Shown: one piece after another, positions 52,887-61,146 of the stretch
Position numbering within the stretch: position 1 is the stretch's first letter
Layout: the number at the start of each line of letters is the position of its first letter
Source of the DNA: Falsiroseomonas selenitidurans
GTDB taxonomy: Bacteria; Pseudomonadota; Alphaproteobacteria; Acetobacterales; Acetobacteraceae
Assembly (NCBI RefSeq): GCF_012103215.1
Contig: NZ_JAAVNE010000003.1
Location: 62,001-126,000 of the forward strand
DNA length: 64,000 nucleotides
Direction of reading: 5' to 3'
Notes under the pieces: generated by a model
What the model was told of the DNA's origin: nothing
The model's database searches: none
What the model saw: the letters and a program-made list of their open reading frames with translations, nothing else
Made by a program: the position numbers and the translations under genes

Positions 52887-53873
52887 TCAATCATTCGTCA
52901 CATTGGCGCGGCGGATCACCTCGCCCCAGCGCGCACGCTCGGCGATGATGAGCTGGCGGAACTGCTCCGGCGTGCCGGGCGCGGCATCGGCGCCCTCCGC
53001 CGCCAGGCGCGGCTTCAGCTTGTCGCCACGCAGCGCCGCGGCGCTGGCGGCGTTCACCTTGTCGATGATCGCCTGCGGCGTGCCGGCCGGCGCCACCAGC
53101 CCATACCATTGCACCGCGTCGAAGCCGGCGACGCCCTGCTCGTCCAGCGTCGGGATGCCCGGCTCGCTGGACAGCCGTTGCAGGGAGGAAACGCCCAGCG
53201 CCCGCAGCAGCCCGGCGCGCACCGGCGGCAGGATGGGCGGGCCGCCGGTCATGGTCATGTCGATCTGCCCGGCGATCAGGTCGTTCATCATCGGGCCGGT
53301 GCCGCGATAGGGCACGTGCAGCAGCTCGATCCCCGTCGCCAGGCAGAAGGCCACCACGGCGGTATGCGCGGCGGAGCCGTTGCCGCCCGAGCCATAGCTG
53401 ATGGCGCCCGGGTTGGCCCTGGCGCGCGCAATCAGTTCCTGCGCGCTGGTGATCGGCAGCTTGCGCGGGTTCACCGCCAGGATGTTCGCCACATTCGCCA
53501 CCAGCACGATCGGCGCGAAGGAGGTGACGGTGTCGTAGGACAGGTTGCGGTAGAGCGAGGGGTTCACCGCCAGCGTGCCGATATGGCCCATCATCAGCGT
53601 GTAGCCATCCGGCGCCGCGCGGGCGACGAGCTCGCTGCCCAGCGTGCCGCCGGCGCCCGGCCGGTTCTCCACCACGAAGGGCTGGCCGAGCGCCTCCTGC
53701 AACTCCGCGCCCATGGCGCGCGCCAGGATGTCCGTGCTGCCGCCAGGGGTGAAGGGCACCACCAGGCGCACCGGCCGGTCCGGCCAGGCGCCCTGGGCGC
53801 GCAGCAGGCCGGGGCTGGCCAGCAGGCCGGCGCCGGCCAGCAGCGTTCGGCGTGGCAGGATCAGGCGGTTCAT
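52887..53873 (-). CDS. Bug-family tripartite tricarboxylate transporter receptor (4)
   Basis: A 328-residue periplasmic receptor: signal PRRTLLAGAGLLASPGLLRA, then WPDRPVRLVVPFTPGGSTD, FVVENRPGAGGTLGSE and FDAVQWYGLVAPAGTP. It overlaps the CoA-transferase gene by four bases and ends 10 bases before the chosen start of the metallo-hydrolase gene. It is a second receptor in the same operon, clearly diverged from receptor 3, so they probably have different ligands. Confidence 0.9.
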   Translation of the reverse strand: MNRLILPRRTLLAGAGLLASPGLLRAQGAWPDRPVRLVVPFTPGGSTDILARAMGAELQEALGQPFVVENRPGAGGTLGSELVARAAPDGYTLMMGHIGTLAVNPSLYRNLSYDTVTSFAPIVLVANVANILAVNPRKLPITSAQELIARARANPGAISYGSGGNGSAAHTAVVAFCLATGIELLHVPYRGTGPMMNDLIAGQIDMTMTGGPPILPPVRAGLLRALGVSSLQRLSSEPGIPTLDEQGVAGFDAVQWYGLVAPAGTPQAIIDKVNAASAAALRGDKLKPRLAAEGADAAPGTPEQFRQLIIAERARWGEVIRRANVTND

Positions 53874-55078
53874 TCTTGTTCCTCCGGTTGCCTCAGCGCG
53901 CCGTCGCGCGCCAATTCGTCGATCTCCGCCGCCGAGAGCCCGGCCTCCGCCAGCACATCGCGCCCCGCCTGGCCCAGGCGCTGCGCCGGCGGCAGGCGCG
54001 GCGCCATGCCGCCGGAGAGGATGTTGGGCGCGCCGATGGCGATGGTGGGGCCTTCGGAGGGGTGCTCCTCCTCCCGCACCAGGCCGGTGGCGCGCAGATG
54101 CGGGTCGGTCAGCAGGCTCTCGATGGTGTTGTAGGGCATGGCGGGCACATCCTCCGCGCCCAGGATCGCCAGCCATTCGGCGCTGTCGCGGCCGAGCAGC
54201 GCGGTGGCGCGCAGGGCGAAATACTCCTTCGTGTGCGCGGTGCGGGCGGCGACGGTGGCGAAGCGCGGATCGGCGATCAGCTCCGGCCGGCCGATGGCGC
54301 GGAAGAAGCCATGCGCCTGCGCATCCGTGTTGGCGGAGACGGCGATGAACCCATCCCGCGTGCGCAGCGGCCGCGCCTCCGGGCTCAGCACCCGCGCATC
54401 GCCGGGCGGTCCGAGCGCCGGTCGGAAGGACATGGCGCCCAGATGCTCCTGCAGCACGAAGGCGGCCATGTTCTCGAACATCGGCACCTCGATGCTCTCG
54501 CCGCGGCCGGTCTTCTCCCGCCGGTACAGCGCGAAGCCGATCTGCTGCGCGGCGATCAGGCCGCAGACATGGTCGGCCACCAGCATCGGCACGTAGCGCG
54601 GCTCCCCGGTGCTGGCCTCGAAGCAGCCGGCGATGCCGGAGACGCCCTGGATCACCGTGTCGTAGGCCGGCTTGCCGGCATAGGGGCCGTCGCCGCGGAA
54701 GCCGACGATGGAACAATGGATCAGCCGCGGCAGTGCTTCGCTGACCGTCGCCGCATCCACGCCGAGGCGCCTCTGGGCCTCTGGCCGGATGTTCGTCACC
54801 AGGATGTCGCAGCGCGCGGCGACGCGCGCCAGCACCGCCTTGGCGCGTGGGTGCTTGAGGTCGAGGCAGAGGGACCGCTTGCCGCGGTTGAAGTTCAGGA
54901 ACTTGCCGGCCATGCCCGGGCTGCGTCCCTTGCCGCCCAGCTTGCGCAGCAGGTCGCCTTCCGGGCTTTCCAGCTTGATGACCTCCGCCCCCTGTTCCGC
55001 CAGCACGCCGGTGCACACCGGCCCGACGACGACGGAGGACAGGTCCAGCACGCGGAGCCCCTCCAGAGGCCCGCTCAT
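53870..55078 (-). CDS. CaiB/BaiF family (class III) CoA-transferase
   Basis: A 402-residue family III CoA-transferase: LRVLDLSSVVVGPVCTGVLA at the N-terminus, EVIKLESPEGDLLR, then NFNRGKRSLCLDLK. The probable catalytic aspartate is D140 in GKPAYDTVIQGVSGIAG. It moves CoA between carboxylic acids. In this operon it would activate an acid from ring degradation for further breakdown. It overlaps both neighbours by four bases. Confidence 0.87.
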   Translation of the reverse strand: MSGPLEGLRVLDLSSVVVGPVCTGVLAEQGAEVIKLESPEGDLLRKLGGKGRSPGMAGKFLNFNRGKRSLCLDLKHPRAKAVLARVAARCDILVTNIRPEAQRRLGVDAATVSEALPRLIHCSIVGFRGDGPYAGKPAYDTVIQGVSGIAGCFEASTGEPRYVPMLVADHVCGLIAAQQIGFALYRREKTGRGESIEVPMFENMAAFVLQEHLGAMSFRPALGPPGDARVLSPEARPLRTRDGFIAVSANTDAQAHGFFRAIGRPELIADPRFATVAARTAHTKEYFALRATALLGRDSAEWLAILGAEDVPAMPYNTIESLLTDPHLRATGLVREEEHPSEGPTIAIGAPNILSGGMAPRLPPAQRLGQAGRDVLAEAGLSAAEIDELARDGALRQPEEQE

Positions 55079-56055
55079 GGCAGGGTCCCCTCGGGCAGCG
55101 GCGGCGTGCCATGGGTGTGGAAGGAGGCGATGGTCTGCAACCCCCAGGCCTGGCCGCGGCGGCGCTCCGCCTCGGTCCAGACGATCGGCTTCCAATCGGG
55201 GGCCAGCACCAGCCGCGCCCCGGCATTGGCCAACTCGACGCGGTTGCCGCCGGGCTCGTAGACATAGAGGAAGAAGGTCTGCTGCACCGCGTGCTTGTGC
55301 GGCCCGGTCTCGATGTGCACGCCGGCTTCGAGGAAGATGTCGGCCGCGCGGAGGATCTCCTCGCGGCTGTCCAGCGCATAGGTCAGATGATGGAAGCGGC
55401 CGCCGACGCCATGCGCTTCCCGCGTGTAGGCGACATCGTAGGATTTGTTGGTGCAGGTCACCCACATCCCCGCCTCGACGCCGCTGTCGAGGATGATCTG
55501 CTCCGTGGTGCGCAGGCCGAGGCAGTTTTCAAAGAACAGCCGGTTGGCGCGGATGTCGACGGCCAGGCAGTTCAGATGGTCCAGCCGGCGCACATTCACC
55601 CCGCGCGCGGGAAAACGCTGCGCCTGGTTCTTCAGCGCCGGCTTCAGGGGCGCCGGCGGGTCATACCATTCGGTCTCGTGATACAGTTCGATCGCATGGC
55701 CGTCCGGGTCGTGGCAGAGGAAGGTCCGGCCATGGCCGAGGTCGCCCTCGGTCCAGCCCACCCCATGCCCCGCCGCGGTCAGCGCCGCGGCGCGGCGTTC
55801 CAGCGCCTGCGGGCTCCGCGTGCGGAAGGCGAAGTGGCGCACGCCGGAGGTGTCGCTCGCCGTCAGCTTCAGCGAATAGCGTTCGTAATCGTCGAAGGCG
55901 CGAAGATAGGCGGCGCCCGGCGCCTCGCCCGACACCGTCATGCCCATCACGTCGACGAAGAAGCGCAGGCTGTCGTCGAAGCGCGGCGTCAGCAACTCCA
56001 GATGGCCGAGATGCGCCAGATCCATCACCGGCTCGTCGTCCCGGCCGCTCAGCAT
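55075..56055 (-). CDS. Extradiol ring-cleavage dioxygenase, VOC family (catechol 2,3-dioxygenase-like)
   Basis: A 326-residue type I extradiol dioxygenase made of two vicinal-oxygen-chelate domains. Iron ligands in the C-terminal domain are H160 (RLDHLNCLAVD), H222 or H223 (FHHLTYAL) and E274 (GGNRVELANAG). This is the spacing of catechol 2,3-dioxygenase. It should cleave a catechol-type ring with oxygen. I chose the ATG at 56055 with GGAAG upstream; the family would also accept 56025. It lies 55 bases after the galB-like gene. Confidence 0.85.
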   Translation of the reverse strand: MLSGRDDEPVMDLAHLGHLELLTPRFDDSLRFFVDVMGMTVSGEAPGAAYLRAFDDYERYSLKLTASDTSGVRHFAFRTRSPQALERRAAALTAAGHGVGWTEGDLGHGRTFLCHDPDGHAIELYHETEWYDPPAPLKPALKNQAQRFPARGVNVRRLDHLNCLAVDIRANRLFFENCLGLRTTEQIILDSGVEAGMWVTCTNKSYDVAYTREAHGVGGRFHHLTYALDSREEILRAADIFLEAGVHIETGPHKHAVQQTFFLYVYEPGGNRVELANAGARLVLAPDWKPIVWTEAERRRGQAWGLQTIASFHTHGTPPLPEGTLP

Positions 56056-56110
56056 GGCCGGCTTCCCGCGCCGCAGGGCCGGCGCAGGCGGCATCGGGGG
56101 CCGGACACCG

Positions 56111-56827
56111 TCAGCCCAGCTCTTCGAGGGCCTGCGGGAACAGGCGCATATACGCCTCCCCATGCACCATCGGCTTGCCGGAATTGCGGCCGCCCTGCAT
56201 GCCGCGGTTCAGCGCCACGCGCTCGTAGTATGCCCAGAGGTGCTTCTGCGCCGGCAGGCACTGGAAGGCCTTGAACTTCGTCTCCCACACCTCGGAGATG
56301 TTCAGCAGCACATCCGGCTTGAAGTCGCATTGCTCGGGCTGGTGCGGCTCGAACAGGAACATGGCGGGGGCGGAATAGGTGTAGTCCGCCTGCGGCTTGT
56401 GGCCCATCGCCTGGGCAATGATGCGCGCCTGCTGCGCGAAATGCGCCGCGTCGGGGTGGTCGAAATTGTAAGGGTCGTTCAGCGCGTGGGTCAGGACGAT
56501 GCTCGGATTCAGCTCCCGGTACACGTCGATGGCGCGGTCGAGCATCGCCTCCGTGCAGACCAGCGGGTAGTCGCCGGCATCCATGAACTCGATCTCCGCG
56601 CCCAGCACGGCGGCCGCGGCCTCGGCCTCCGCCTTGCGGCCGGCCTTCACGCCTTCCAGCGTCGCGCCCTTCTCCTTCCAGGCGAACTGGCTCTCGCCAC
56701 GCTCGCCATAGGACATGCAGAGGATCTTCATGCGCCAGCCGCGCCTGGCGTGCAGCGCGATGGCGCCGCCGGCGCGCCAGACGAAATCGCCCGGATGGGC
56801 GGTGATGACGAGACCGGATTTGGACAT
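56111..56827 (-). CDS. galB: GalB-like 4-oxalomesaconate hydratase (PIG-L fold)
   Basis: A 238-residue LmbE/PIG-L-fold protein. The N-terminal metal motif is AHPGDFVWRAGGAIALHAR (about 10-28), followed by LCMSYGERGESQFAWKEKG and HALNDPYNFDHPDAAHFAQQ. The AHxxDFVWRAGGAI form is that of GalB, which hydrates 4-oxalomesaconate in gallate and protocatechuate meta-cleavage, instead of the HPDDE form of sugar deacetylases. First gene of the catabolic operon. The ATG at 56827 starts MSKSGLVITAHPGD. Confidence 0.8.
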   Translation of the reverse strand: MSKSGLVITAHPGDFVWRAGGAIALHARRGWRMKILCMSYGERGESQFAWKEKGATLEGVKAGRKAEAEAAAAVLGAEIEFMDAGDYPLVCTEAMLDRAIDVYRELNPSIVLTHALNDPYNFDHPDAAHFAQQARIIAQAMGHKPQADYTYSAPAMFLFEPHQPEQCDFKPDVLLNISEVWETKFKAFQCLPAQKHLWAYYERVALNRGMQGGRNSGKPMVHGEAYMRLFPQALEELG

Positions 56828-56895
56828 GCGCTTCCTCGGTGGATGGCGGTTTGCGCCGAGAATGGCCAAGCGGCGCCGATGCCACAAATGGAAAG

Positions 56896-56915
56896 AACGG
56901 CGCGACTATGCCGTT
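56896..56915. promoter_or_regulatory. Candidate LysR operator dyad
   Basis: AACGGC and GCCGTT form a perfect 6-base dyad with 8 bases between, in the 138-base gap upstream of the galB-like operon and downstream of lysR. The position, about 70-90 bases before the start codon, suits a LysR recognition site. A palindrome ATGGCGCCAT lies beside it at 56926-56935. Confidence 0.35.
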
Positions 56916-56965
56916 TCGGGAAATAATGGCGCCATCCCGCCCTCACCCCTTGGGCGGCCCGGCCC

Positions 56966-57880
56966 TCAGGCCAGAACCTTCTCCCGCGGTCGCGCCCGGA
57001 AATGCCGGCGCAGCAGGGCCAGCAGCGCCTCCGCCGCCGGGGTCAGCGGCACCCCGCGGCGGGACACCACGCCAAGTCGCCGCAGCACCCCCGGATCGCG
57101 CAGCGGCACCGCCACCACCCCGGGCGAGCCCGCCGCATCCACCGCCAGCCGCGGCACCACCGCCAGCGCCAGGCCGGATTCCACCATGCTGATGGCGGTG
57201 GCCAGATGCTGCACCTCGTACCGCCAATCCATCGCGTCCCGCCGCGCGCCCAGCGCCTCGTCCAGCAGGGCGCGGTTGCCGGTATGCGGCGCGACGCGCA
57301 CCAGCGGCCGCCCCTCCAGCTCCGCCCAGCTCAGATGCGCGCGCGCGGCGAAATCATGCCCGGTGGGGCAGGCCACCACGAAGGACTCGGTCAGCAGCGG
57401 CACGATGTCGAGGTCCCAGCGATTGGCGGAGACGATGGTGATGCCGAACTCCGCCTCCCCCCGCGCCACGCGCTCGGCGATCTCGCTGGCCGAATTGTCG
57501 AAGACCTTCACCGTGACCCCGGGGTAGGAGGCGGCGAATTCCACCAGCAGGCGCGGCACATGATGCACGGCGATGGTCGGCAGGCAGCCGATCGTCACCG
57601 ACTGTTCCCGGCGCCCCGCACCGGCCCGCAGCTCCGCCAGCGCCGCCTGCAACGCCTCCACCGGGCCACGGGCGCGGCCGGCCAGCTCCAGCCCGGCCGG
57701 CGTCAGCGTCACCTGCCGCGTGGTGCGCGCCAGCAGGCGGCAGCCCAGCGCGTCCTCGAATTTGCGGATGCGGTGCGACAGCCCGGTCTGCGACAGGTTC
57801 AGATGTGCCGCCGCCTTGCGGAAGGAGCCGCGCTCCGCGATCGACAGGAACGCCTCCAGCCCCAGGAAATCGACCGCCAC
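56966..57880 (-). CDS. LysR-family transcriptional regulator
   Basis: A 304-residue LysR regulator. The winged helix-turn-helix is at about 5-62 (FLSIAERGSFRKAAAHLNLS, then QTGLSHRIRKFEDALGCRLL), and an effector-binding domain follows. It starts with a GTG at 57880, five bases after the stop of the Rieske gene. It is placed upstream of and in line with the aromatic operon, not divergent as is common. It most likely controls galB and downstream genes. Regulation of the pyrimidine-type operon before it is the alternative. Confidence 0.9.
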   Translation of the reverse strand: MAVDFLGLEAFLSIAERGSFRKAAAHLNLSQTGLSHRIRKFEDALGCRLLARTTRQVTLTPAGLELAGRARGPVEALQAALAELRAGAGRREQSVTIGCLPTIAVHHVPRLLVEFAASYPGVTVKVFDNSASEIAERVARGEAEFGITIVSANRWDLDIVPLLTESFVVACPTGHDFAARAHLSWAELEGRPLVRVAPHTGNRALLDEALGARRDAMDWRYEVQHLATAISMVESGLALAVVPRLAVDAAGSPGVVAVPLRDPGVLRRLGVVSRRGVPLTPAAEALLALLRRHFRARPREKVLA

Positions 57881-57885
57881 CGCGC

Positions 57886-58218
57886 CTAATCCGCCACGCG
57901 CCCGGCGGCGAAGTCGATCCACACCGCGTCGTCGCGCAGCACTGCCTCCCAGACCATCAGCGCCTCCGTGCAGGGCAGGCGCGTGGCACGGCCGCTGCGG
58001 ATGTCGAAGCGCCCGCCATGCGCCTCGCACACCACCTCCCCGCCCTGCACCGGGCCATGGCCGAGATTGCCCGGGCCATGGGTGCAGGCATTGGCGGTGA
58101 CGAAGAAGGCGCCGCCCAGGTTGAACACCGCGAAGTCGGCGACCGCCGTCTCCACCCGCCGCGCCTGGCCTTCCGGGATGGATTCCATGGCACAGAGGCG
58201 CAGCAGCCCGCCCGGCAT
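57886..58218 (-). CDS. Rieske [2Fe-2S] ferredoxin-like protein
   Basis: A 110-residue single-domain Rieske protein. Cluster ligands are C-T-H in ANACTHGPGNL and C-x-x-H in EVVCEAHGGRFDI, with 16 residues between the pairs. It resembles ferredoxin subunits of ring-hydroxylating oxygenases, but no oxygenase gene is in the window. It overlaps pyrD by one base (TGATG), so it belongs to the pyrK-pyrD transcript. It may carry electrons to or from the PyrDK complex; this is inference from gene order. Confidence 0.85.
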   Translation of the reverse strand: MPGGLLRLCAMESIPEGQARRVETAVADFAVFNLGGAFFVTANACTHGPGNLGHGPVQGGEVVCEAHGGRFDIRSGRATRLPCTEALMVWEAVLRDDAVWIDFAAGRVAD

Positions 58219-59147
58219 CACTCCGCCGCCGGCCGCAGCCGCCCGGGCAGCGCCAGGCCGGTGAGGTCCGACACGCGGGCGAAGCCGCGCCGGGCGCAGA
58301 AGGCGGCAAGCCCGTCCAGCACCGCCGGCAGGGCGGTGGGGCTGACGAAGCTGGCCGTGCCCACCTGCACCGCGCTGGCGCCGGCCATCAGGAACTCCAC
58401 CGCATCCGCTGGCGTCGCGATGCCGCCGACGCCGATCACCGGAATCCGCACCGCCTGCGCGCATTGCCACACCAGCCGCAGCGCGATGGGCTTGAAGGCG
58501 GGCCCCGAGAATCCGCCCATGCCGGCGCCGAGCTTCGGCACCATGCGCTCGATGTCGATGGCAAGCCCGAGGATGGTGTTGGCCACCACCACCGCATCCG
58601 CGCCCGCCTCCTCCACCGCCCGCGCCACCGCGGCGATATCCGCCGTGTTGGGCGAAAGCTTGGCCCAGAGCGGCAGGGCGCAGGCGGCACGCATCGCGGC
58701 GATGGCGGCGGCGGCGCTTTCGGGATGCATGGCGAAGGCGCGGCCATCCTCCTCCAGATTGGGGCAGGAGATGTTGGCCTCGATCGCCGCCACGCCGGGG
58801 GTCGCGGCCAGCCGCGCCGCGGCGTCGGCGAAGGCGGCGACGGTATCGGCGGACAGGCTGACCACCAGCGGCGGCGTGAAGCGACGCCATTCGGCCATCG
58901 CCTGGGTGCAGAAATGGTCCAGCCCCTTGCCGGGGATGCCGATGGAATTCAGCACCCCGGCCTCCGTCTCGCACAGCCGTGGCAGGGCATTGCCCTGCCG
59001 GTACTGCGGCGTGACGGATTTGGTGACCAGCGCGCCCAGCCGGTTCAGGTCGAAGACCTGCGCCAGTTCCGGCCCGAAGGTGCCCGACGCCGGCATCACC
59101 GGGTTGGCCAGCGCCAGCCCACCGATGCGGACGGAGAGATCTACCAT
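58218..59147 (-). CDS. pyrD: Dihydroorotate dehydrogenase, class 1B catalytic subunit
   Basis: A 309-residue FMN barrel. It opens VDLSVRIGGLALANPVMPAS and contains GALVTKSVTPQYRQGNALPR. The class 1 active-site cysteine is in EANISCPNLEEDGR (class 2 enzymes have serine). FMN-binding stretches are IPVIGVGGI and GASAVQVGTA. Class 1B enzymes pair with PyrK and use NAD. Most alphaproteobacteria rely on quinone-linked class 2 PyrD, so this set may be an additional, possibly catabolic, system. Confidence 0.87.
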   Translation of the reverse strand: MVDLSVRIGGLALANPVMPASGTFGPELAQVFDLNRLGALVTKSVTPQYRQGNALPRLCETEAGVLNSIGIPGKGLDHFCTQAMAEWRRFTPPLVVSLSADTVAAFADAAARLAATPGVAAIEANISCPNLEEDGRAFAMHPESAAAAIAAMRAACALPLWAKLSPNTADIAAVARAVEEAGADAVVVANTILGLAIDIERMVPKLGAGMGGFSGPAFKPIALRLVWQCAQAVRIPVIGVGGIATPADAVEFLMAGASAVQVGTASFVSPTALPAVLDGLAAFCARRGFARVSDLTGLALPGRLRPAAE

Positions 59148-59956
59148 GCGAGCGCCGCCTGCAGGTCGAAGACCGGCCCCTCGGCGCAAACGCGCAGGTT
59201 GACCACGCCGCCATCCGCCGCGCGGATCTGCCGCACGCAGCAGAAGCACATGCCGAGGCCGCATCCCATCTGCTGTTCCAGCGCGATCTGCCCGGGGATG
59301 CCGTATTCGGCGGCCAGGCGCTGCAACAGCAGGAACAGCCGGTTCGATCCGCAGGTGAAGACCGCATCCGGCCGCGCCGGGCCTTCGAAGGTCGCGCGCA
59401 GCAGCGCCTCCACCGCCGGCACGGCGCTGCTGCCGTCGCTGTCGAACACCGCCTGGACCGTGGCGCCGGAGGCGCCGGCAAATTCCGCCGCCATCAGATC
59501 CCCCGGCGCCTGCGCGGAGAGCAGCGCCTGCACCGTGATGCCCTGCGCCGCCGCGGCCTCCGTCAGCGGCGCCAGGGTGGCAAGCCCGACGCCGCGCGCC
59601 AGGATCAGGATGCGGCGCCAGCCGGGCTCCAGCCGGAATCCCTGGCCAAGCGGCCCGACCGCCGAAAGCCGGTCCCCCGGCCGCAGCGCCGCCAGCGCCG
59701 CCGTGCCGCGGCCCTTCACATGGAACAGGAAGCCGAGGCGTTGCCCGGCGCCGCAGCGCCAGATGCTCATCGGCCGGCGCAGATAAGGGCCGTTGCCGCC
59801 GCCGTCGCGGCAGAGCAGGTGGAAGAACTGCCCTGGGCGGCTGGCCGCCGACAGCGCCGGCGAATCCAGCAGCAGGCGGTGGTAGCGCCGCCCGACCGGC
59901 GCGCTGTCCACCACCGCCAGATCGGCCTCCGCCACCGGAAACCCGCCGAGATCCAT
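59141..59956 (-). CDS. pyrK: Dihydroorotate dehydrogenase electron-transfer subunit PyrK
   Basis: A 271-residue flavoprotein with an FAD domain (RPGQFFHLLCR, YLRRPMSIWR, LRPGDRLSAVGPLGQGF), an NAD domain and a C-terminal [2Fe-2S] site. The cluster cysteines are in EQQMGCGLGMCFCC with the last in LRVCAEGP. One usual glycine-rich NAD motif reads ILARGVGLATLAPL, with R where GGG/GGI is common, so NAD binding may be altered. The end overlaps pyrD by seven bases. Confidence 0.87.
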   Translation of the reverse strand: MDLGGFPVAEADLAVVDSAPVGRRYHRLLLDSPALSAASRPGQFFHLLCRDGGGNGPYLRRPMSIWRCGAGQRLGFLFHVKGRGTAALAALRPGDRLSAVGPLGQGFRLEPGWRRILILARGVGLATLAPLTEAAAAQGITVQALLSAQAPGDLMAAEFAGASGATVQAVFDSDGSSAVPAVEALLRATFEGPARPDAVFTCGSNRLFLLLQRLAAEYGIPGQIALEQQMGCGLGMCFCCVRQIRAADGGVVNLRVCAEGPVFDLQAALAW

Positions 59957-60022
59957 GCCCGCTCCTGCCGCGCCAGCCCCGATGTTCGGGTGCCGGGGTC
60001 GGAAGTCAAGCAAGCGGTGATC

Positions 60023-61018
60023 CTACCGGAAGCTGCGCACCCGCCGTGGCGCCGGGCCGCGCGGCCGGGTGGGGCCGGCGGGCTCGACGATGGGAAAGCG
60101 CAGGCCCATCCGTCGCAGCCGCGCCTTGCGCCGCGCCCAGTCCGCCAGCGCCACATCGCCCGTCGCCAGGCCCTGCAGCACGGCGAGGATGTTCCCCTGC
60201 GCCGGGGCCGCCCCTGCCGCCAGCGCGCCCAGCCCGGCGGTCAGCCGCGCCGCCAGCGCCGCTTGCGTCACCGCGCCGGCGGCAATCCAGGCGCCGGGGC
60301 TGCCGCCGGCGGCGGAAAGGTCGGTGGCGTCGCTGTAGAAGGCGGTGGCCCAGCCGGTCAGCACATCCGCCGCGAGGTCGGCCGCGCCCAGCCCGATCAC
60401 GGTCTGGCCCGGCCGCAGATCCGCCGCGGCCAGAACCGGCGTGGTGGCGCTGGTCAGGGTGATGACGAGGTCGGCCTCGGCCGCCGCCGCCGCCGGGCTG
60501 GCCGCCGGCTGCAGGCGCAGCGTGCCCTCCGGCTGGGTCTCGCAGAATGCCGCCACCGCCTCCGCCCGCCGTGCCGCCACATGCAGGGTGGCCAACGCCG
60601 GCAGGGCGGCGGCCAGCACGGCGGGCAGATGCGCGGCGATCCGCCCGGCGCCGATCAGCGCGGCGCTGCGCGCGCCCGGCGCCAGCAGCCGGGCAGCGAG
60701 TGCGGCGCTGGCCGCGGTGCGCAGGGCGCGCAGCCAGGCGGCCTCCACCAGCGCCAGGGGCTGGCCCGCGAGATCCGCCAGCAACACCCATTCCCGCGCC
60801 GGGCCGGCCATCAGCCGGAAGCCCGCCACGCCGGCCTGCGGCAGCGCGCCGCCCTTCACCCGCAATGCCGCCGCCGGGGTGTCCAGCGCCATCGCCGTGG
60901 GGGCGGACAGGGTCGTCGCCTCCCGCCACGCCGCCTCCAGCGCGGCCAGCGCCTCCTCCGGCGTCACCAGCCCCACAGCCTCACCGCTGCGGAGGATCAG
61001 GAAGTCATCGATGTCCAT
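60023..61018 (-). CDS. Ornithine cyclodeaminase/mu-crystallin family protein
   Basis: A 331-residue Rossmann protein of the OCD/mu-crystallin family. The dinucleotide motif is AALIGAGRIAAHLPAVLAA (about 118-136). The substrate side shows LPQAGVAGFRLMAG and LRTAASAALAARLLAPG, and TLTSATTPVLAAADL follows. The arginine-rich C-terminus is unusual. Members reduce imines or cyclise amino acids. First gene of the minus-strand pyrimidine-type operon; divergent from the M20 amidase with 128 bases between. Confidence 0.82.
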   Translation of the reverse strand: MDIDDFLILRSGEAVGLVTPEEALAALEAAWREATTLSAPTAMALDTPAAALRVKGGALPQAGVAGFRLMAGPAREWVLLADLAGQPLALVEAAWLRALRTAASAALAARLLAPGARSAALIGAGRIAAHLPAVLAAALPALATLHVAARRAEAVAAFCETQPEGTLRLQPAASPAAAAAEADLVITLTSATTPVLAAADLRPGQTVIGLGAADLAADVLTGWATAFYSDATDLSAAGGSPGAWIAAGAVTQAALAARLTAGLGALAAGAAPAQGNILAVLQGLATGDVALADWARRKARLRRMGLRFPIVEPAGPTRPRGPAPRRVRSFR

Positions 61019-61146
61019 GCGGGGCCTGGTGCCGGTTCAGGGGGCGATGGTGCGGCGAGCGGCGGCCGCTGCCAAGCGGCCGTGTGCGTCAGCACCGTCG
61101 GCCGCCCGGCTTGCCGGATCGGCGCGGCTGGGCGAGCCTCCCCTGC

